From positions 434,001-498,000 of the forward strand of contig JAMYGW020000012.1 of the NCBI GenBank assembly GCA_025617375.2: a DNA stretch of 64,000 bases. The letters are read 5' to 3'. Numbering within the stretch: position 1 is the stretch's first letter; each line of letters opens with the position of its first letter. The notes under the pieces are model-generated. The model was given only the letters and a program-made list of their open reading frames with translations. It was not told the DNA's origin and did no database searches. Positions 11,804 through 22,989 of this stretch are shown one piece after another. The stretch comes from Acarospora socialis (lineage: Eukaryota > Ascomycota > Lecanoromycetes > Acarosporales > Acarosporaceae). The position numbers were made by a program, and so were the translations under genes.

Positions 11804-12847
11804 TCACCGCAGCTCCGGCTCCCGCATCCATTCCGGCTCTTCCAGACTCCCGGCTCCCTCTCCTTTCACACCTTTCCCAACCGCGCTCTTCCTCCGATCA
11901 CCCAACCCTCGCCTCAACCCCGCCGCAGCCCTCCCATCGCCAGCCTCATCCCCTCCACCATCCACCTCATCCCTCGCAAAGATCTGCAGACCCCTAACAT
12001 GCGTATCCTTCCCATTCTGATGATTCTCACAAACCCGCACCTGCACCAACATCGCCCTCAACACATCGCCCGTCCTCCTCTTAACCCCACCCCCCTCCTC
12101 TCCCCCACCATCCCCAAACCCCCACAACCCCTGCACGCCTCCCCTCCTCTCCACCCTCCTCCCCCCATGCCCCTCCCACTCCACCACCCACCCGCCGCCC
12201 ACGCCCCCCAGCTCCACCTCCACCCACCCCTTCGGCCACTCAGCCTCCCACGTCCCGAACTCCGTCAGGTCGTACGCACCCATGCCCGCGAGGAAGACCA
12301 TCTTGGTCGGGGTGTAGCTCTCGTCGAGCTCGAAGTCGAGATAGACGCGCAGCTTGACGATCTCGACGAGCTTGAAGAAGTGGATGTTCAGCAGGTGCGG
12401 CTGCGGGCCGTCGGACTGCCAGAAGTAGAGCGGCGACGGGTGCCGCAGGGCGGGGACGCCGCAGCCGGGCTTGTAGGTGCTGACGGTCCAGGAGGCGAGG
12501 GAGGAGATTTCGCGCAGGTGCGTGGTCGAGGTGGGGGAGGTGGTGCCGGCGGTGTTGGGGCTGGATTGCGAGGTGGCAGGGGGGTGGGAGGTGGGGGATG
12601 GGTCGGAGGGTGGGGCTTCGGGTTCGGAGAAGGCGGCTGCGTCGGAGGAGGTGGTCGTTGTGGCTGTTGTGGTGTTGGAGGTGCTGCGTTGGTCGTCGAT
12701 CGTCGCGGTTTGTGGGAGGTTCGTTGCTGGTGGAGAGAGGTGCGTTGCGGGCGTGGTGATTGTCACCCGGCGGGCGGGTGTGGTGCGCGTCGTGGGCGGT
12801 GGGTTGGACGGATGCTGTTGTGGTGGACGGCGGCGGGGAAGCGGCAT
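11804..12847 (-). CDS. APC10: Anaphase-promoting complex subunit 10 (DOC domain)
   Basis: This single-exon gene of 347 residues converges on the LEU2-like gene (239 bases between stops). The N-terminal 105 residues are Thr/Pro/Ser-rich and disordered. The DOC domain begins at LREISSLASWTVSTYKPGCG and continues with YFWQSDGPQPHLLNIHFFK, LRVYLDFELDESYTPTKM and, after a Gly-rich insert, MLVQVRVCENHQNGKDTHVRG. These are the conserved jelly-roll segments of APC10/Doc1, which helps the APC/C bind degron-bearing substrates. The Gly-rich insert (about residues 215-265) between two conserved strands is unusual and adds length over the yeast core. The C-terminus does not end in the Ile-Arg tail that docks APC10 on APC3; it ends Glu-Leu-Arg. 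Confidence 0.92.
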   Translation of the reverse strand: MPLPRRRPPQQHPSNPPPTTRTTPARRVTITTPATHLSPPATNLPQTATIDDQRSTSNTTTATTTTSSDAAAFSEPEAPPSDPSPTSHPPATSQSSPNTAGTTSPTSTTHLREISSLASWTVSTYKPGCGVPALRHPSPLYFWQSDGPQPHLLNIHFFKLVEIVKLRVYLDFELDESYTPTKMVFLAGMGAYDLTEFGTWEAEWPKGWVEVELGGVGGGWVVEWEGHGGRRVERRGGVQGLWGFGDGGGEEGGGVKRRTGDVLRAMLVQVRVCENHQNGKDTHVRGLQIFARDEVDGGGDEAGDGRAAAGLRRGLGDRRKSAVGKGVKGEGAGSLEEPEWMREPELR

Positions 12848-13492
12848 ATTCTTGTTGTGATTTGCCTGGGTCAGGAGGTAAAGGGAGGATTCCCGTTGTG
12901 GTTTGTTTACGGATTTGTTATTCTCGACTCGTACCGGTCAATGTTACGGGTTAATGTTCACACGAGGAAGGAGGGTTTGGCAACTGCGCTAGGACGGAAT
13001 CGGGTTTTCCATCAAGGTCGTCGAACGTCTCACTCATCACCGCACCCCGATGGAGAAAAGCGAAAGGTGGGGTAATGGGATCATCCATGGTCGTCGGACG
13101 TCTTAGTCAGGCACCGCCGCAGCCTGGATGCAGAAAGGTCTCGGGTACCTTTGGGGTACAGATACCTAATGAAGTCGAGGGTCCAAGCGAAGAGAGTGAG
13201 AAGTGAGCAGACCATGCGGAAGCTGGCTGTAATTGGGGTGAGACTTGAACAGTGATTGGACTTTATCAGCTTTGGTGGGTTTTGCATTTCAAGACATCAA
13301 GTTATTTGTAATATACTTCACCTTCTACATAGTACACCAGTCTACTATGTATGTTCGTGCGAGATATAGGTGGTAAAAGACCTCTTGCATTGAATCAATG
13401 ACGGGTAGAAATTCCTCTCGGTCCTTTGCTAAGAGTAACATTAAATGACGATAGATATCTTCCATAACTATGGAGCAATTCAAAAGCAGAGC
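12848..13492. other. Intergenic spacer (APC10 promoter side)
   Basis: No gene is seen. The segment 13015-13110 holds the second arm of the inverted repeat plus another diverged TCGTCGGACGTC box near 13092. The remainder is AT-richer DNA with no clear features. Confidence 0.6.
13018..13050 (+). repeat. Arm B of 33-base inverted repeat flanking LEU2-like/APC10 block
   Basis: It matches the minus-strand reading of 9821-9853 at 30 of 33 positions. A weaker related box lies about 70 bases downstream. Together the arms bracket a 3.2-kb block with two complete genes. Confidence 0.85.
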
Positions 13493-14789
13493 TCAGCTGG
13501 AAATGATGCTAAATCCCGGGCCCGCACACGGACCGGGCCCGCCGAACATGTTGAAGCTCTCACTGATCATCGCATAAAGGCTGCCGCCTCCCAGTCCCGC
13601 GGGACACACCGGGCTTGGATTCGAGCCACCGCTGTTAACAATAAGGAAACAGAAACCGGGTCCGCCGGCAAAAAGGACGCAGTTGTTGCTCTGGCTCGGG
13701 TCGTAGCAAGCAAGGCAGCAATCCTCAGGGTTTTGAATGTTGGGGAACTCGATCGATCCTACGAATTGGCCGCCAACCTGGACCAGACCCACTCCGTTTG
13801 CGCCTGGAACCCTGGTCGGGGCTGGGCAAACCGTAGTGGAGATGGTGGAGGTGCTCGTGATAGTACTTGTGGTCGTGGTCGTGGTCGTGGTCGTGGCGGT
13901 GATTGTGTTGGTGTTAGTTTGAACGACCGTGGCAGCCTGTGTGCAATATCAGCGTAACTACATTGAACGAGAACTGCTTGTACTGGTAAGTGTTGGGGTT
14001 ACGTACTGGTGTCGGGCTTGTGACGGTGCTCGTGGATGTTGTAGTGGTTGTTGACGGTGGGATCGAGAGACACGAGCAGGCACTTGAAATGCGCGCCGTC
14101 GGATATTGAGAGACATAGCTGGGTAAAGCTTTGTCGTCATCATCTTTCTTCTCGTAGTCTTTGCCTTTCTTTGCTTCGTCATTGTCTCTCTCCGAACGTT
14201 TGGTTGGCTGAGATGGCGCTGTGAATGTAGGGGTCACGCGTTGACTATGAGCTAGTTAGCTGATGCTCTCATATCTGGACCCCTTCCGGGTACATACGTG
14301 ATTGTAGTCGTTGTAGTCTCAAACACTGTAATCGTCCTGGGCCAACATCAGTCTGAGGGCATCATCAGGAGGAAGGCCGGCGCTGGATGGAACTCACGAG
14401 GTTGTAGTAGTGTCTACACTTGTGGTCTGTGAGACAGTATAGCCTGGCATGGTGGTCGTTGTCTATGTCATCTCAGCCACTTGAAAATCTGTCGTGAACT
14501 CGAAAGAGGCACTTACCACTGTGGTGGTGACGGTACTCTTGGGTATATGGAGGAAGGAGCTGCAGAAAGGAACAGCAGAGGTGCTGAATCGACGGAGAGC
14601 TCTTAAGCAATTGTCTGCATTGCAAGCATTTGGACCCGTCCGTTTGTGATGAACAGGAGTAGGAACCCAACGGGCAAGAGTAGGAACACCGGTCTTTGGG
14701 AGGATCTCAATATCGGCAATTACAATGCCAGGCAGAAAAGACAGCAATGTCACCAAAGCAAGAACGAGGATGGAGTTTTTGCCTGCCAT
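13493..14789 (-). CDS. Secreted Thr-rich protein with C-terminal Cys-rich (apple-like) segment
   Basis: Five exons on the minus strand (14789-14517, 14462-14398, 14336-14298, 14244-14007, 13936-13493) encode 352 residues with consistent phases. Residues 1-25 (MAGKNSILVLALVTLLSFLPG...) are a signal peptide. A DNCLRALRR...FCSSFL block with paired Cys follows, a pattern common in secreted proteins of this group. Thr-rich linkers come next, then a basic/acidic stretch with a lysine/aspartate-rich run (YEKKDDDDK) and a run of about nine Thr. The C-terminal 110 residues carry EDCCLACYDPSQSNNC, GGPGFCFLI and a final Cys, resembling an apple/PAN-like carbohydrate- or protein-binding fold. The function is unknown; a wall or extracellular binding role is inferred. 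Confidence 0.75.
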
Positions 14790-17224
14790 GACGAAGACTC
14801 AAGAATTGAAGGAGATGTCTGAAAGATCAACTGGACAAAGTAAAACAAAGGCTGCGACTACGCATACATATAGAAGTTCTGTTCCCTTCCGCTCTCCATG
14901 CGAGCATTGTGGCTGTTCGGCCTCAGGGCTGAACGCGAACGCCACATAAACAATGGCATAGCTGAAATTGTGTAGCTATACCACTTAAAGAGAAGTAAGA
15001 AGCTTACGAGCAATTGTTGACAACTTGGGAGAGACTTGGTAATTCGTCGCCTAAAAACGCAAGTTTATAAGCTTCAGCTTGGAAGATTAAATCTCCAAAA
15101 AAAGGGTCTGGATTCGCTTAAGAAGCCTTATCAGGAAGCGATCTTGGGGACCGGCGGAAATACCTAATGCCTACATTGAATTGACGCTACGCACTGGCGC
15201 CACTTCGTCCGCTCCTTTTTGGTGCATCAACTAATTTCTCTTGTCCACAAACAGCTCCGGCCAACGCCATGTGGATCAGTGAACTGTTCAATCAACTCAT
15301 TTTCAGTGCCCGTTTCGATGAGACTGAATCCAGGGCTCCATCTTTTCCCGTTAGATCAGGACATGTAGGTCAAGTAGAAGGGCTTGAATTCGTTATTAAA
15401 TAACATTGCTGTTATCCTGGTGGAAGATGACTATCTACCCCCAATACGGAGTATACACCATGCAATTGCGATCCTTACCCCCATGCACCCTCCGTCATCA
15501 ATGAAGCGCCACAATTACATTGAGTTGTCCGTTCCAGGGCTTGGTCCTAACGAGTCGGTACAGTGGAAGCCAACTGCCCTCACTTAGAGGGCATCTTAGA
15601 TACCCCCGTAACTACTCCAAGATGGCCGCCGAGCTGACTTGGGGACTAGGTATGGCGGGCGCTGGGATTGTCTCCTAGCGCAAGACATCGGCGTTGGCGA
15701 TTGACTTGGAAAAGGAACTGCGTGCTCGTATGATGCAGCTGGGCTTGTCGGAAACCACCCCAGCCCACAATACGTTCTCGGAGCTGCATCCGCAGCGCCC
15801 CGCCCATCATCGACACGAACGGACAACTGGAGGAGGGCTTGCGCTTCCTCGAAGAGGGCCTTTCGGACACCGGAGAGGTCGGTGGCACTGTGTTGAGAAT
15901 GCCAGATTGGGCGAGGCCCGTAACTCCAAAGATGTTCGAGTACCTGGCGCCCCTCTGGGAGTTAGAACCTCCAGAACTGGTTTTCATCTTTAGCCTGGAT
16001 ACTTTATATTGTAATAAAATAGAAAAACCGGAATGAAACTGAGTACGCCTGAGATTCATTAACATGAGATTGTACTTCAACAGCAATCACATAGGTCTGG
16101 AGAGAGAACGATAGACGACTTGCATAGACTCTAGGGCACCCCACAGTTATCTTTACAAGTAGGACCGAGTTTTCCGTCGCTATAGATCTTGTAGATTATC
16201 TCAAAACTCTGCAATTCAACCTTCATACGTGTTAAATACTATGTCCATCAACAGAAAGGCAAGAAGAATACCTACTGAGAGTACGGCCAAGGCTTTCACG
16301 TGCTCCAGTGCAGCTGTTTGCCCTTTGCTATGGTTCATGTTCAGATGCTGTTCCGCAACTGGTGGAACAGGGTCAAAAAAATGTGTCTGCGAGGACACAG
16401 CTTTGTCCGCTTGTGCTGCCCCGATCAAAGGAGCTTGACTGGTGTCTGATGAGACTGTCAGGTCACTTTAACCTGCAAAGTGTTGGTGTTGGCAAGGGCT
16501 CAACTAGTCAGGATCAGAAAGACAGTAGCGTATGTCACATGTGCAGATGGTTGTTGGTGTAGGTATCTCATCTCCTTCTGTCGCGTTACCCCAACATCCC
16601 AACGAGCTGTCGCCCCCACAGGGAGGCGCAGGGCTGAGCACTTCTGTACCACATGATTCTCGGAGGATTTACCAACTGTACCACATCGCTGGGATATTAG
16701 TACGTCGGGAAATACCTTGCATTTCGGAGACAAACTGTTTCAAAGTCGCGGCACTAAGCCGCTGTGAACTAGGTACACTTGTACTACTCTACCCCGGATT
16801 CCAACATCGACATCGATGAGGGTCATTTAGTGAACCAAGCTCCTACTCTCCTGAGTCTCCTTAACCGCTGTGTTATTTCTATCTCTATTTATGTCTAACT
16901 GCAATGCTGTGCCATCTGATAGAGCGAGCTGACGCTTCTATCTGATACTTTCACCTCAAAGCCATACTTATGACTCTCCAACGAATGGTGCATTGGTCTT
17001 GATACGCCACCAGATTGGACCTTGAAGGTCTCTGTCTTTCCCTTGTTGATGTTGTTCCCAACAAGTCTTGTGGTGTCTCATCTTTCCCGTGAGGCGTGGT
17101 CTAAGTTACAGCCATGTTGCTTTGATATTTCCAGTATGGTCACCAAAGCGCTACATCCACCTATGCAGTTGGGTTGAAACCAGACATGCTACCACCCTGC
17201 AGGATATCAGGTCCAGCAACATAG
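14790..17224. other. Long spacer without a supportable gene
   Basis: Several 60-150 codon frames overlap on both strands, but none shows a domain, a signal peptide with support, or splice partners. A GC-richer patch at 15620-16030 looks weakly coding in two frames (for example LEEGLRFLEEGL) and could be a decayed or unrecognised gene. A minus-strand 70-codon frame at 16216-16428 ends in one hydrophobic segment but has no other support. Confidence 0.5.
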
Positions 17225-17791
17225 AGAGAGAGGACCACTGAGGGCAAGGTTGCAATCAAGAACGGGGAAAGTCACACCTTTACGCAAGGTGGTCCGCACG
17301 TTGCCGTTTGGGCGCCAGGCTTCGAGGTGGTCTGCGCCAATTCGAAAAGCGACGGGCACAAGCTGGACACAGGTACTTCGCCGGCGTCGGCTATGACCGC
17401 AAGATTGGTCGCCTATTTCCTCTCGCTCGACCATCCCCCTTTCGAGGTCGGAGACGGGAAAACGGCGAAGAATGCCAGGACGTTCCTCAAGGACCATGCC
17501 AGCTGGGTACGGCCAGACGGGCGTGATAAGGTTATCTGGAATATTATCGACAACACGCAAACGGGCAGCACGCCGCAGCAGAAGCCCTCACAACAGCCGC
17601 AACAGCCGCAACAGAGGCAACAGCCTTCTAAATACCAGCGGAGTGGAGGATATGTTGAGTTGAAATCTTGCGTAGCCAAATTTCCCGGTGGCAAATGTGA
17701 AGCAATCACCGCCGGCAACATCCCACAATCCTACTACTACTGCCAATGCCCAGTGAGTGCTTCTGCCGATTCTCAAACCTCTTATATATAA
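17225..17791 (+). pseudogene. Subtilisin-like (S8) peptidase C-terminal fragment
   Basis: The open frame reads HVAVWAPGFEVVCANSKSD then DTGTSPASAMTARLVAYFL, the segment around the catalytic Ser of subtilases (GTS-x-A). TAKNARTFLKDHASW and DKVIWNIID follow, typical of fungal S8 proteins. The Pro that normally follows the GTSxA block is replaced by Met-Thr. No catalytic Asp or His region is visible upstream: the frame is closed by a stop just before 17225 and the preceding 400 bases show no peptidase similarity. A Gln/Pro linker and a Cys-bearing tail (KSCVAKF..GGKCEAI..YYYCQCP) follow. An intron may start after CQCP (GTGAGT at about 17753). The call is a 5'-truncated relic; a short spliced gene is less likely. 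Confidence 0.6.
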
Positions 17792-18975
17792 CAAGATGGA
17801 ACTCGATGGCTGACTAACATAATCCGATTCTAATGAATGACAAGAACAACAACACTGACACAAGTATTCCCAGAATGGTGGTCCATCAGGAAGAGTTTGT
17901 GAACGTGACTTCTTTGGCAGTGTTTGCGGTCTGTTGTTTTGGTTGTGATGGACCTTGTCGGTGGACATATGGGAAGATGTCATTGAGCCGCTTTCATCTC
18001 TAGTTCTGATATGCTTTCATGAATTTTCGCTTTCGTTTGACTTTTTGTTTGATGGCCGCAACCGCGCATATGATTTTGATGAAGTAGGGCTTCTCAGGAA
18101 AACAAATGGACTCCTGCTAGATGACAATCAAACTACCCCACTCCGCTTTCTGGCCTGCATATATGATAGTGAGGTGCTTCATAAACTGCTACGCCAGTGT
18201 CTTTCACGCGCCAAATATAAGACGAGTAACAATCCGATTCTCATCAAGGGCAAAGGTCAGCCTAGAAGTATCCATCGCGAGCTGTCAGCTTTCTCTAATA
18301 TGCCATTTTCACGAAAATCCCTCACTCCTCGACTGTACGTAGAAGGCAATGCAGGGAAGACCTCAAAGCAGGCTCGTTCTGATCTGCGCAAAAGATATGG
18401 TATGCTCAATACGGCGAGCATAGTGCCAGGAGCGTGTAGCTTATTTTTAGGAATATACACACCGATGAGGTCTGTAACCCTCCGAGAAGCCGACAGCGTT
18501 ATTGGAAAAGATTTCGGTGTCCGGACCGTGAGGGAGGGTGGCGCTGGCCCGGGTGAAACACTGTCACAGTTTGACCGACTGTCAGCATAGATATGATTGT
18601 AGAGATCCCATCAAGGAAAAGAATCACATTGCATGTTTCAAACCTGACTAGGATCGCGAATCTGGATAAATCCTTGTGGCAAAGGGTACAGATACAGGGC
18701 GTCGTGCATGTCTGAGATCCAACGAGGTTGAGATCCAACAGAACGCAACACAACCCAACCCGACATGCCCTGCTTCCGTTCCCTCGTCTACCAAGAATCA
18801 CGCTGCCCCAGCGCAGTTGTCCCAACGCCGAGCAGACAGGACAAATGGACAAGAATAATGGTCCTAACATACATAGTAAGAATTAATCATGCGTATAACT
18901 TCATCCGGCAGACCACGTCTCCGTAAGCACTGTAGTCCTCATCCAAAGCGTCAGCTCAACCAACCTAAAACTCAA
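17792..18975. other. Spacer with one unexplained 211-codon frame
   Basis: A plus-strand frame at 17955-18590 (ATG start) is long for non-coding DNA, but its composition is mixed and I see no motif or homology. It is listed as uncertain rather than as a gene. Nothing else is recognisable here. Confidence 0.35.
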
Positions 18976-19262
18976 CTAAACATTCACGTTTTTCTGCAAG
19001 CCGCATGAACGGTGTTAAAGAAAGGTAAGGAAGGAAAGGAAAGAAGGAAGGAGGGAGACGACAGGAGAGGTAAAGCTGGCAGCAGAGGTGGGTCGATGAA
19101 GCCAACCTTGAGATCCTGAAAGCCTTCGTTTTCATCTTCAACGTACTTGCGACCGACTAGGAAGCGTGTCCAGAGCTCGTTCTCAAGGCCTAGGTCGCGC
19201 GGAGGTGGAGTAGGGGGTGGGGAAGAGGACTGGGCGGGCTGGGAAGGGTTGGTGGAGGCCAT
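18976..19262 (-). CDS. Small conserved-looking protein, unknown function
   Basis: Two exons on the minus strand (19262-19107 and 18993-18976) give 57 residues. A Ser/Pro-rich start (MASTNPSQPAQSSSPPP) is followed by LENELWTRFLVGRKYVEDEN and a short basic end, KKNVNV. The intron has a GTTGGC donor, a pyrimidine-rich stretch with TTTAAC and a GCAG acceptor. Phase is kept and the stop comes six codons after the acceptor. The central block looks like real protein, but I do not recognise a family. Confidence 0.45.
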
Positions 19263-20540
19263 TGGGAATGGCGATGGGTTGTAGACATCCGCAGTGATGG
19301 GATGGGAATGTGATGTGAGCTTCAGTGCGGTGTTTGATCAGATAAGCAGGGACTGACGTGGCATGGAAAGAGGTATTAATCTAAATGTGGACAGTTTTGA
19401 GCTACCTACTCCGTACGAAGTCACAAATCCCATTGATCCATGACAAGCCACATGACGACAACAACAACAACAATATACCAAGAAAGGGTGAAATGACACT
19501 GCTCCTTCTACATGGAAGAGTCACAGAGCCTCCTTCTTGCATAGTGAGAGCTTCGGTACAGGTGTAGGCTCACCGCAAATGTCAGGTTACAGTGTTATGC
19601 GAAGTTACTTGCCGAAACCCTCGAGCAAGATTGTCGAAATACTTATAGGTGCCTCTAGAGAAGCGATTGCAGATTGCCTCAATATAGTTCTAGGTCGTAA
19701 ATGAATGTCAATCATTTCATATGAAGCACTCCAAAACAGCACGAGACAGAAATGTACTGAGGTATAGATTCTTTGGGAAAGCTTTCTATGTTACATGGAG
19801 GACTCCATATTATGTTGTATGCTATGAAGTATGAATACTTATGGACCATTCTTTTATGAATCTGAAGAGGACTTCATACATCCATTAGGTTTTGGTGATG
19901 AGCCACACGGCATTCATTTATGACCTGAAACCATAGAGATCTTATAGGCAAGATACAGTACCTGAACACAATGTCACCACAAGATACAATTTGCCAAAAA
20001 ATAGGTTTATATAACCTTCATGATATGATTTGACACAGTGATCATGACTTCACACAGTTGCTGACACACATCCAGAATCCAGTGATTGTTGATGAACTCC
20101 GTAGACTCACATTGCATGAAACTCAACACCACATAGAAAATAATGGCGGAATCAGACCAATTCAGCCAGTTTTAATAGATGCATATGTGCGTCAGTCCTC
20201 TATACGTTTGAGCCATGGTGTACTGTTCTGACTGCCATTCTCTGTCTTGAATTTTCATATTATTGGAGTGTTCACGGAATTCCTTAACCAACTACTCTGA
20301 TGTGAGCGTGTCAATACTATAATGGTGTAGAATCATCAACATATAACATTTTTTCATTACAGGTCTGAGATACACATATGTTCTTATATATAAACTACAC
20401 TGAGTGACATGATTATGGTAAGAAAATGATAACAATATGATGTACTTCAGTATCTTCTTTGTTCACCAAATAGAGAATTCTCTAGTGTGGCACTGCGGTG
20501 GCACCACTATTTTTCGTCACTGCATCTGGCCGCAAGGTAG
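19263..20540. other. AT-rich spacer with a MITE
   Basis: There is no gene. A 249-base inverted-repeat element (19685-19933) is listed separately. The stretch 20050-20215 is open in one frame with a protein-like look, but it is short, lacks a start and sits in AT-rich DNA. It could be debris of a mobile element. Confidence 0.55.
19685..19933 (-). mobile_element. MITE copy 1 (249 bp, Tc1/mariner-like TA target)
   Basis: The ends are inverted: left GTTCTAGGTCGTAAATGAAT and right ATTCATTTATGACCTGAAAC differ by a few transitions. The element is flanked by TA on both sides (19683-19684 and 19934-19935). The interior is AT-rich and non-coding. Its minus-strand reading matches the copy at 29840-30082 in several blocks, for example CTCCATGTAACATA and GTTTTGGAGTGC. 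It is a non-autonomous DNA element. Confidence 0.85.
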
Positions 20541-21923
20541 CTATAGCTCAGACACAGCCGACTTCGAGCCAACAGCGAAAGTCTCCGGCAGCATGTCATA
20601 CATAATCTTCCTCAACGACTTGGCAAAATCCGGATCCGTCTTCAATCTCTCGAAGAAGACTTCCCGCTCCTTGACGGACTTCTGATCCATGGAATACAAC
20701 CGAAGCAGTTCCGCCACCGACCACGGGTGCGTAATGTTCCGCCACGTATCGCGTCTCGAGTTCGCACACCAGGTGAGGATCTCATCGCTCTCTCCACCCT
20801 TGAGGTGACGGACCAAGGCATTGCCGTAGGTGTAGGCACCGAGGATGCCGCCTGTGAGGCCGAGGCCGCCCATTGGGTTGTTCGACTATGTGTAGATTTA
20901 GATGACGAGGAAGATAGAGATATCGAGATGTTAAACGGTCAACTTACATGCGCAGCATCGCCTGCGAGCAGAACCTTGCCTTTTCGAAATGTGGCAGCGC
21001 ATCGCTGGTGGGTCCGGTAAGGTGCCAACCTGATGATCCGGTAATCTTTCGAGCCCTTCATATACTTCTCCAGCCTCTCGTGCGATCGAGCTCTCACCTC
21101 AGCTTCAGAGTTGTCAAGCTGGAGGGACTCGGCGTACGCGACACGCCACTGGTTTTTGTGGCTGGTTCTCACTATGACCGCCCAATTTTTCGGGTCAACG
21201 AAGTAGTTGAAGGGAGTGAGGCCACACTCTTTCTCGAAGTCGTACTCGACGTCGGCACCGGTGATCTGGAAGTCTTGCCATGTATAGCCCTCGAATGGTA
21301 TGCAACAAGCACGGCGCACGAAACTGTTCGCGCCATCTGTCCCCAGCACATAGTCTGCGAGTAGTAGCTGGTCATCATAGTCATGGTTGACCATGACTTT
21401 GACGCCGTCTTTTACTTGCTCTATACCCACACATCGGTGTCCGAATTCGACTTTGACACTCGAATATCGATTCAAGGCGTCAAGGATGATGACGCTGAGT
21501 TCACTCTGTCCGATCAGTAGGTTACCACCGTACTCATCCGCACTGTCCCCGGATAATGGCAGCACGCCAAGCACATTGCCCTCCATATCTCGCCATACTG
21601 CGCCAACAGTGTTCTTGTAGGCTTGCTCCTCAATCCGTCCGAGAATTCCTAAGCTTGAAAGTGCTGGGATCACAACAGGCATATAACTGACGGCCCGAGT
21701 GGTGTCCAGTAGCTTGTCATGACCTTCGAGCACGATTGTGGAGATACCCGCCTGACCGAGCCTGAGGGCAGTCAGAAGGCCTACGGGTCCGGCACCGACG
21801 ATGATGACTGAATAACGGTCCTGTGAGAGAGTAAGAGACAGATACCGAAAACTACCCTAATCTACAGCTGAGAGATTCTGCAGAGGGGGTTTGTGAAACA
21901 ACAAACCGTACTTCGAAGCCCAT
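20541..21923 (-). CDS. FAD-dependent aromatic-ring-type monooxygenase
   Basis: Three exons on the minus strand (21923-21912, 21820-20948, 20885-20541) give 409 residues. The 12-base first exon MGFE joins to DRYSVIIVGAGPVGLLTALRLG, which holds the GxGxxG dinucleotide-binding motif. The DG motif appears as VLGTDGANSFVRR and the GD motif as KVLLAGDAAHSNNPMGGLG. These three mark the PheA/TfdB-like class A flavin monooxygenases, which hydroxylate aromatic or polyketide substrates with NAD(P)H and oxygen. The length fits family members without the C-terminal thioredoxin-like domain. An MFS transporter lies 1.4 kb away, so a small catabolic or secondary-metabolite pair is possible. The substrate cannot be inferred. 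Confidence 0.88.
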
Positions 21924-22618
21924 TGCCACCCTTTCTTAAACACTACAGTGTAAACAGATGCATAGATGCAGGACCCCAGTCTGGAATGCTAATACTTATT
22001 GACCGATAACACGGATATCTTATTGAACAGACAATCGAGGAAAGACCCCATATTTGAAGAGATCAAAGGGGCGGATGCGGCAGAGGGATTCCGTCTGAGA
22101 AAGCAGACGTTCTCGATCATATGATAACAACAGCAAGAATTGTCTGATATATCATAATCATGCATCCGTGCTAACCGCAATCCTGGATTGGACGTTGTGG
22201 CTCCAATTGAATCCTTACATATACGCTCACTGCCGAAGCCTGATCTAACATCATCGCGGATGCTCACTGCGACGTACATATTAATCATCAGCTGTCAGAA
22301 CAGCGTGCATATGCAACGAATTGAAGGTAGAAGGTGAGCAAACGTCGAAGTTGCTAGCGCCACCACCACAACCCCAGATCCGCCCGTTCCGATCTGACGG
22401 ACACCATTCCCTTTCAGCCCTAGCTCCAGCCTCGTACCTTCAGAGGCGCAGTCTCGCTTTCCATGACGCCAAGAACGCTCGGGCTTTATCAATGATGCCA
22501 TGAACCTCTTTCTTACCTTCGTTCCGTGCCATTATTAGATACCTAAAAACCCTCGAAGCCAGAAAAGATTATATAGCTCTAGACCTCATCTGCCCCCAGT
22601 CCACGAGACAATCCAACA
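21924..22618. other. Divergent promoter region
   Basis: This spacer lies between the monooxygenase start (minus) and the small basic protein start (plus). No coding signal is seen. A TATATAG-like stretch lies near 22570 shortly before the next start. Confidence 0.5.
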
Positions 22619-22989
22619 ATGGCCTCCCTCATCGCCGCCGCCGGCTTTCTGACCTATGAAAAGTCCTCCTCCCCTCTCCACCCCTCTCCCCCTTCTCAAC
22701 AACCATCTAACAAAAACCAAACAGAGTCCGCAGCCACCGCGCCAAGAAGAAAGCCAAGAAAGAACAACACAACGCCTCGCGCTACTCCGAGCTCCAGAAC
22801 GACAAGGCGAACGCCGTCGGCGAGAAGAGGAGTGCGAGTGCGAGTTCGAGTCGCGAAGATTTGAGTGAGGGGGAGAAGGTGGGGCGAGGCAAGAGCGAGG
22901 AGGCGCCGCCGCCGGCTTATGAGAGTTTGGGAGGGGAGGGTAGGGTTGGAGGGGCGTTGAGGGGGCGAGGAGACGGGGTCGTGCGGTAG
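22619..22989 (+). CDS. Small basic protein of unknown function
   Basis: Two exons (22619-22662 and 22725-22989) give 102 residues. The short hydrophobic start MASLIAAAGFLTYEK is followed by a Lys/Arg/Ala-rich stretch (SHRAKKKAKKEQHNASRYSEL). A Ser-rich linker and APPPAYESLG then precede the C-terminus; PPAY is a PY-type motif that can bind WW domains. The intron donor is a weak GTCCTC and the acceptor AACAG. Splicing is supported because it opens a frame with a pattern seen in many short uncharacterised proteins of filamentous ascomycetes. Longer minus-strand frames over the same DNA look like GC-rich shadows. Confidence 0.6.

Noticed and set aside
11468-13075. 535-codon plus-strand frame over APC10
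   Set aside because: It is antisense to the clear DOC-domain gene and made of Pro/Arg/Gly composition only; the minus frame carries the conserved blocks.
15596-16086. Possible gene in overlapping frames at 15.6-16.1 kb
   Set aside because: Weakly protein-like, but no consistent start, splice set or known motif could be found.
20050-20215. Integrase-like or viral-like peptide in AT-rich DNA
   Set aside because: Only about 50 open codons with no diagnostic residues; insufficient to name any element.
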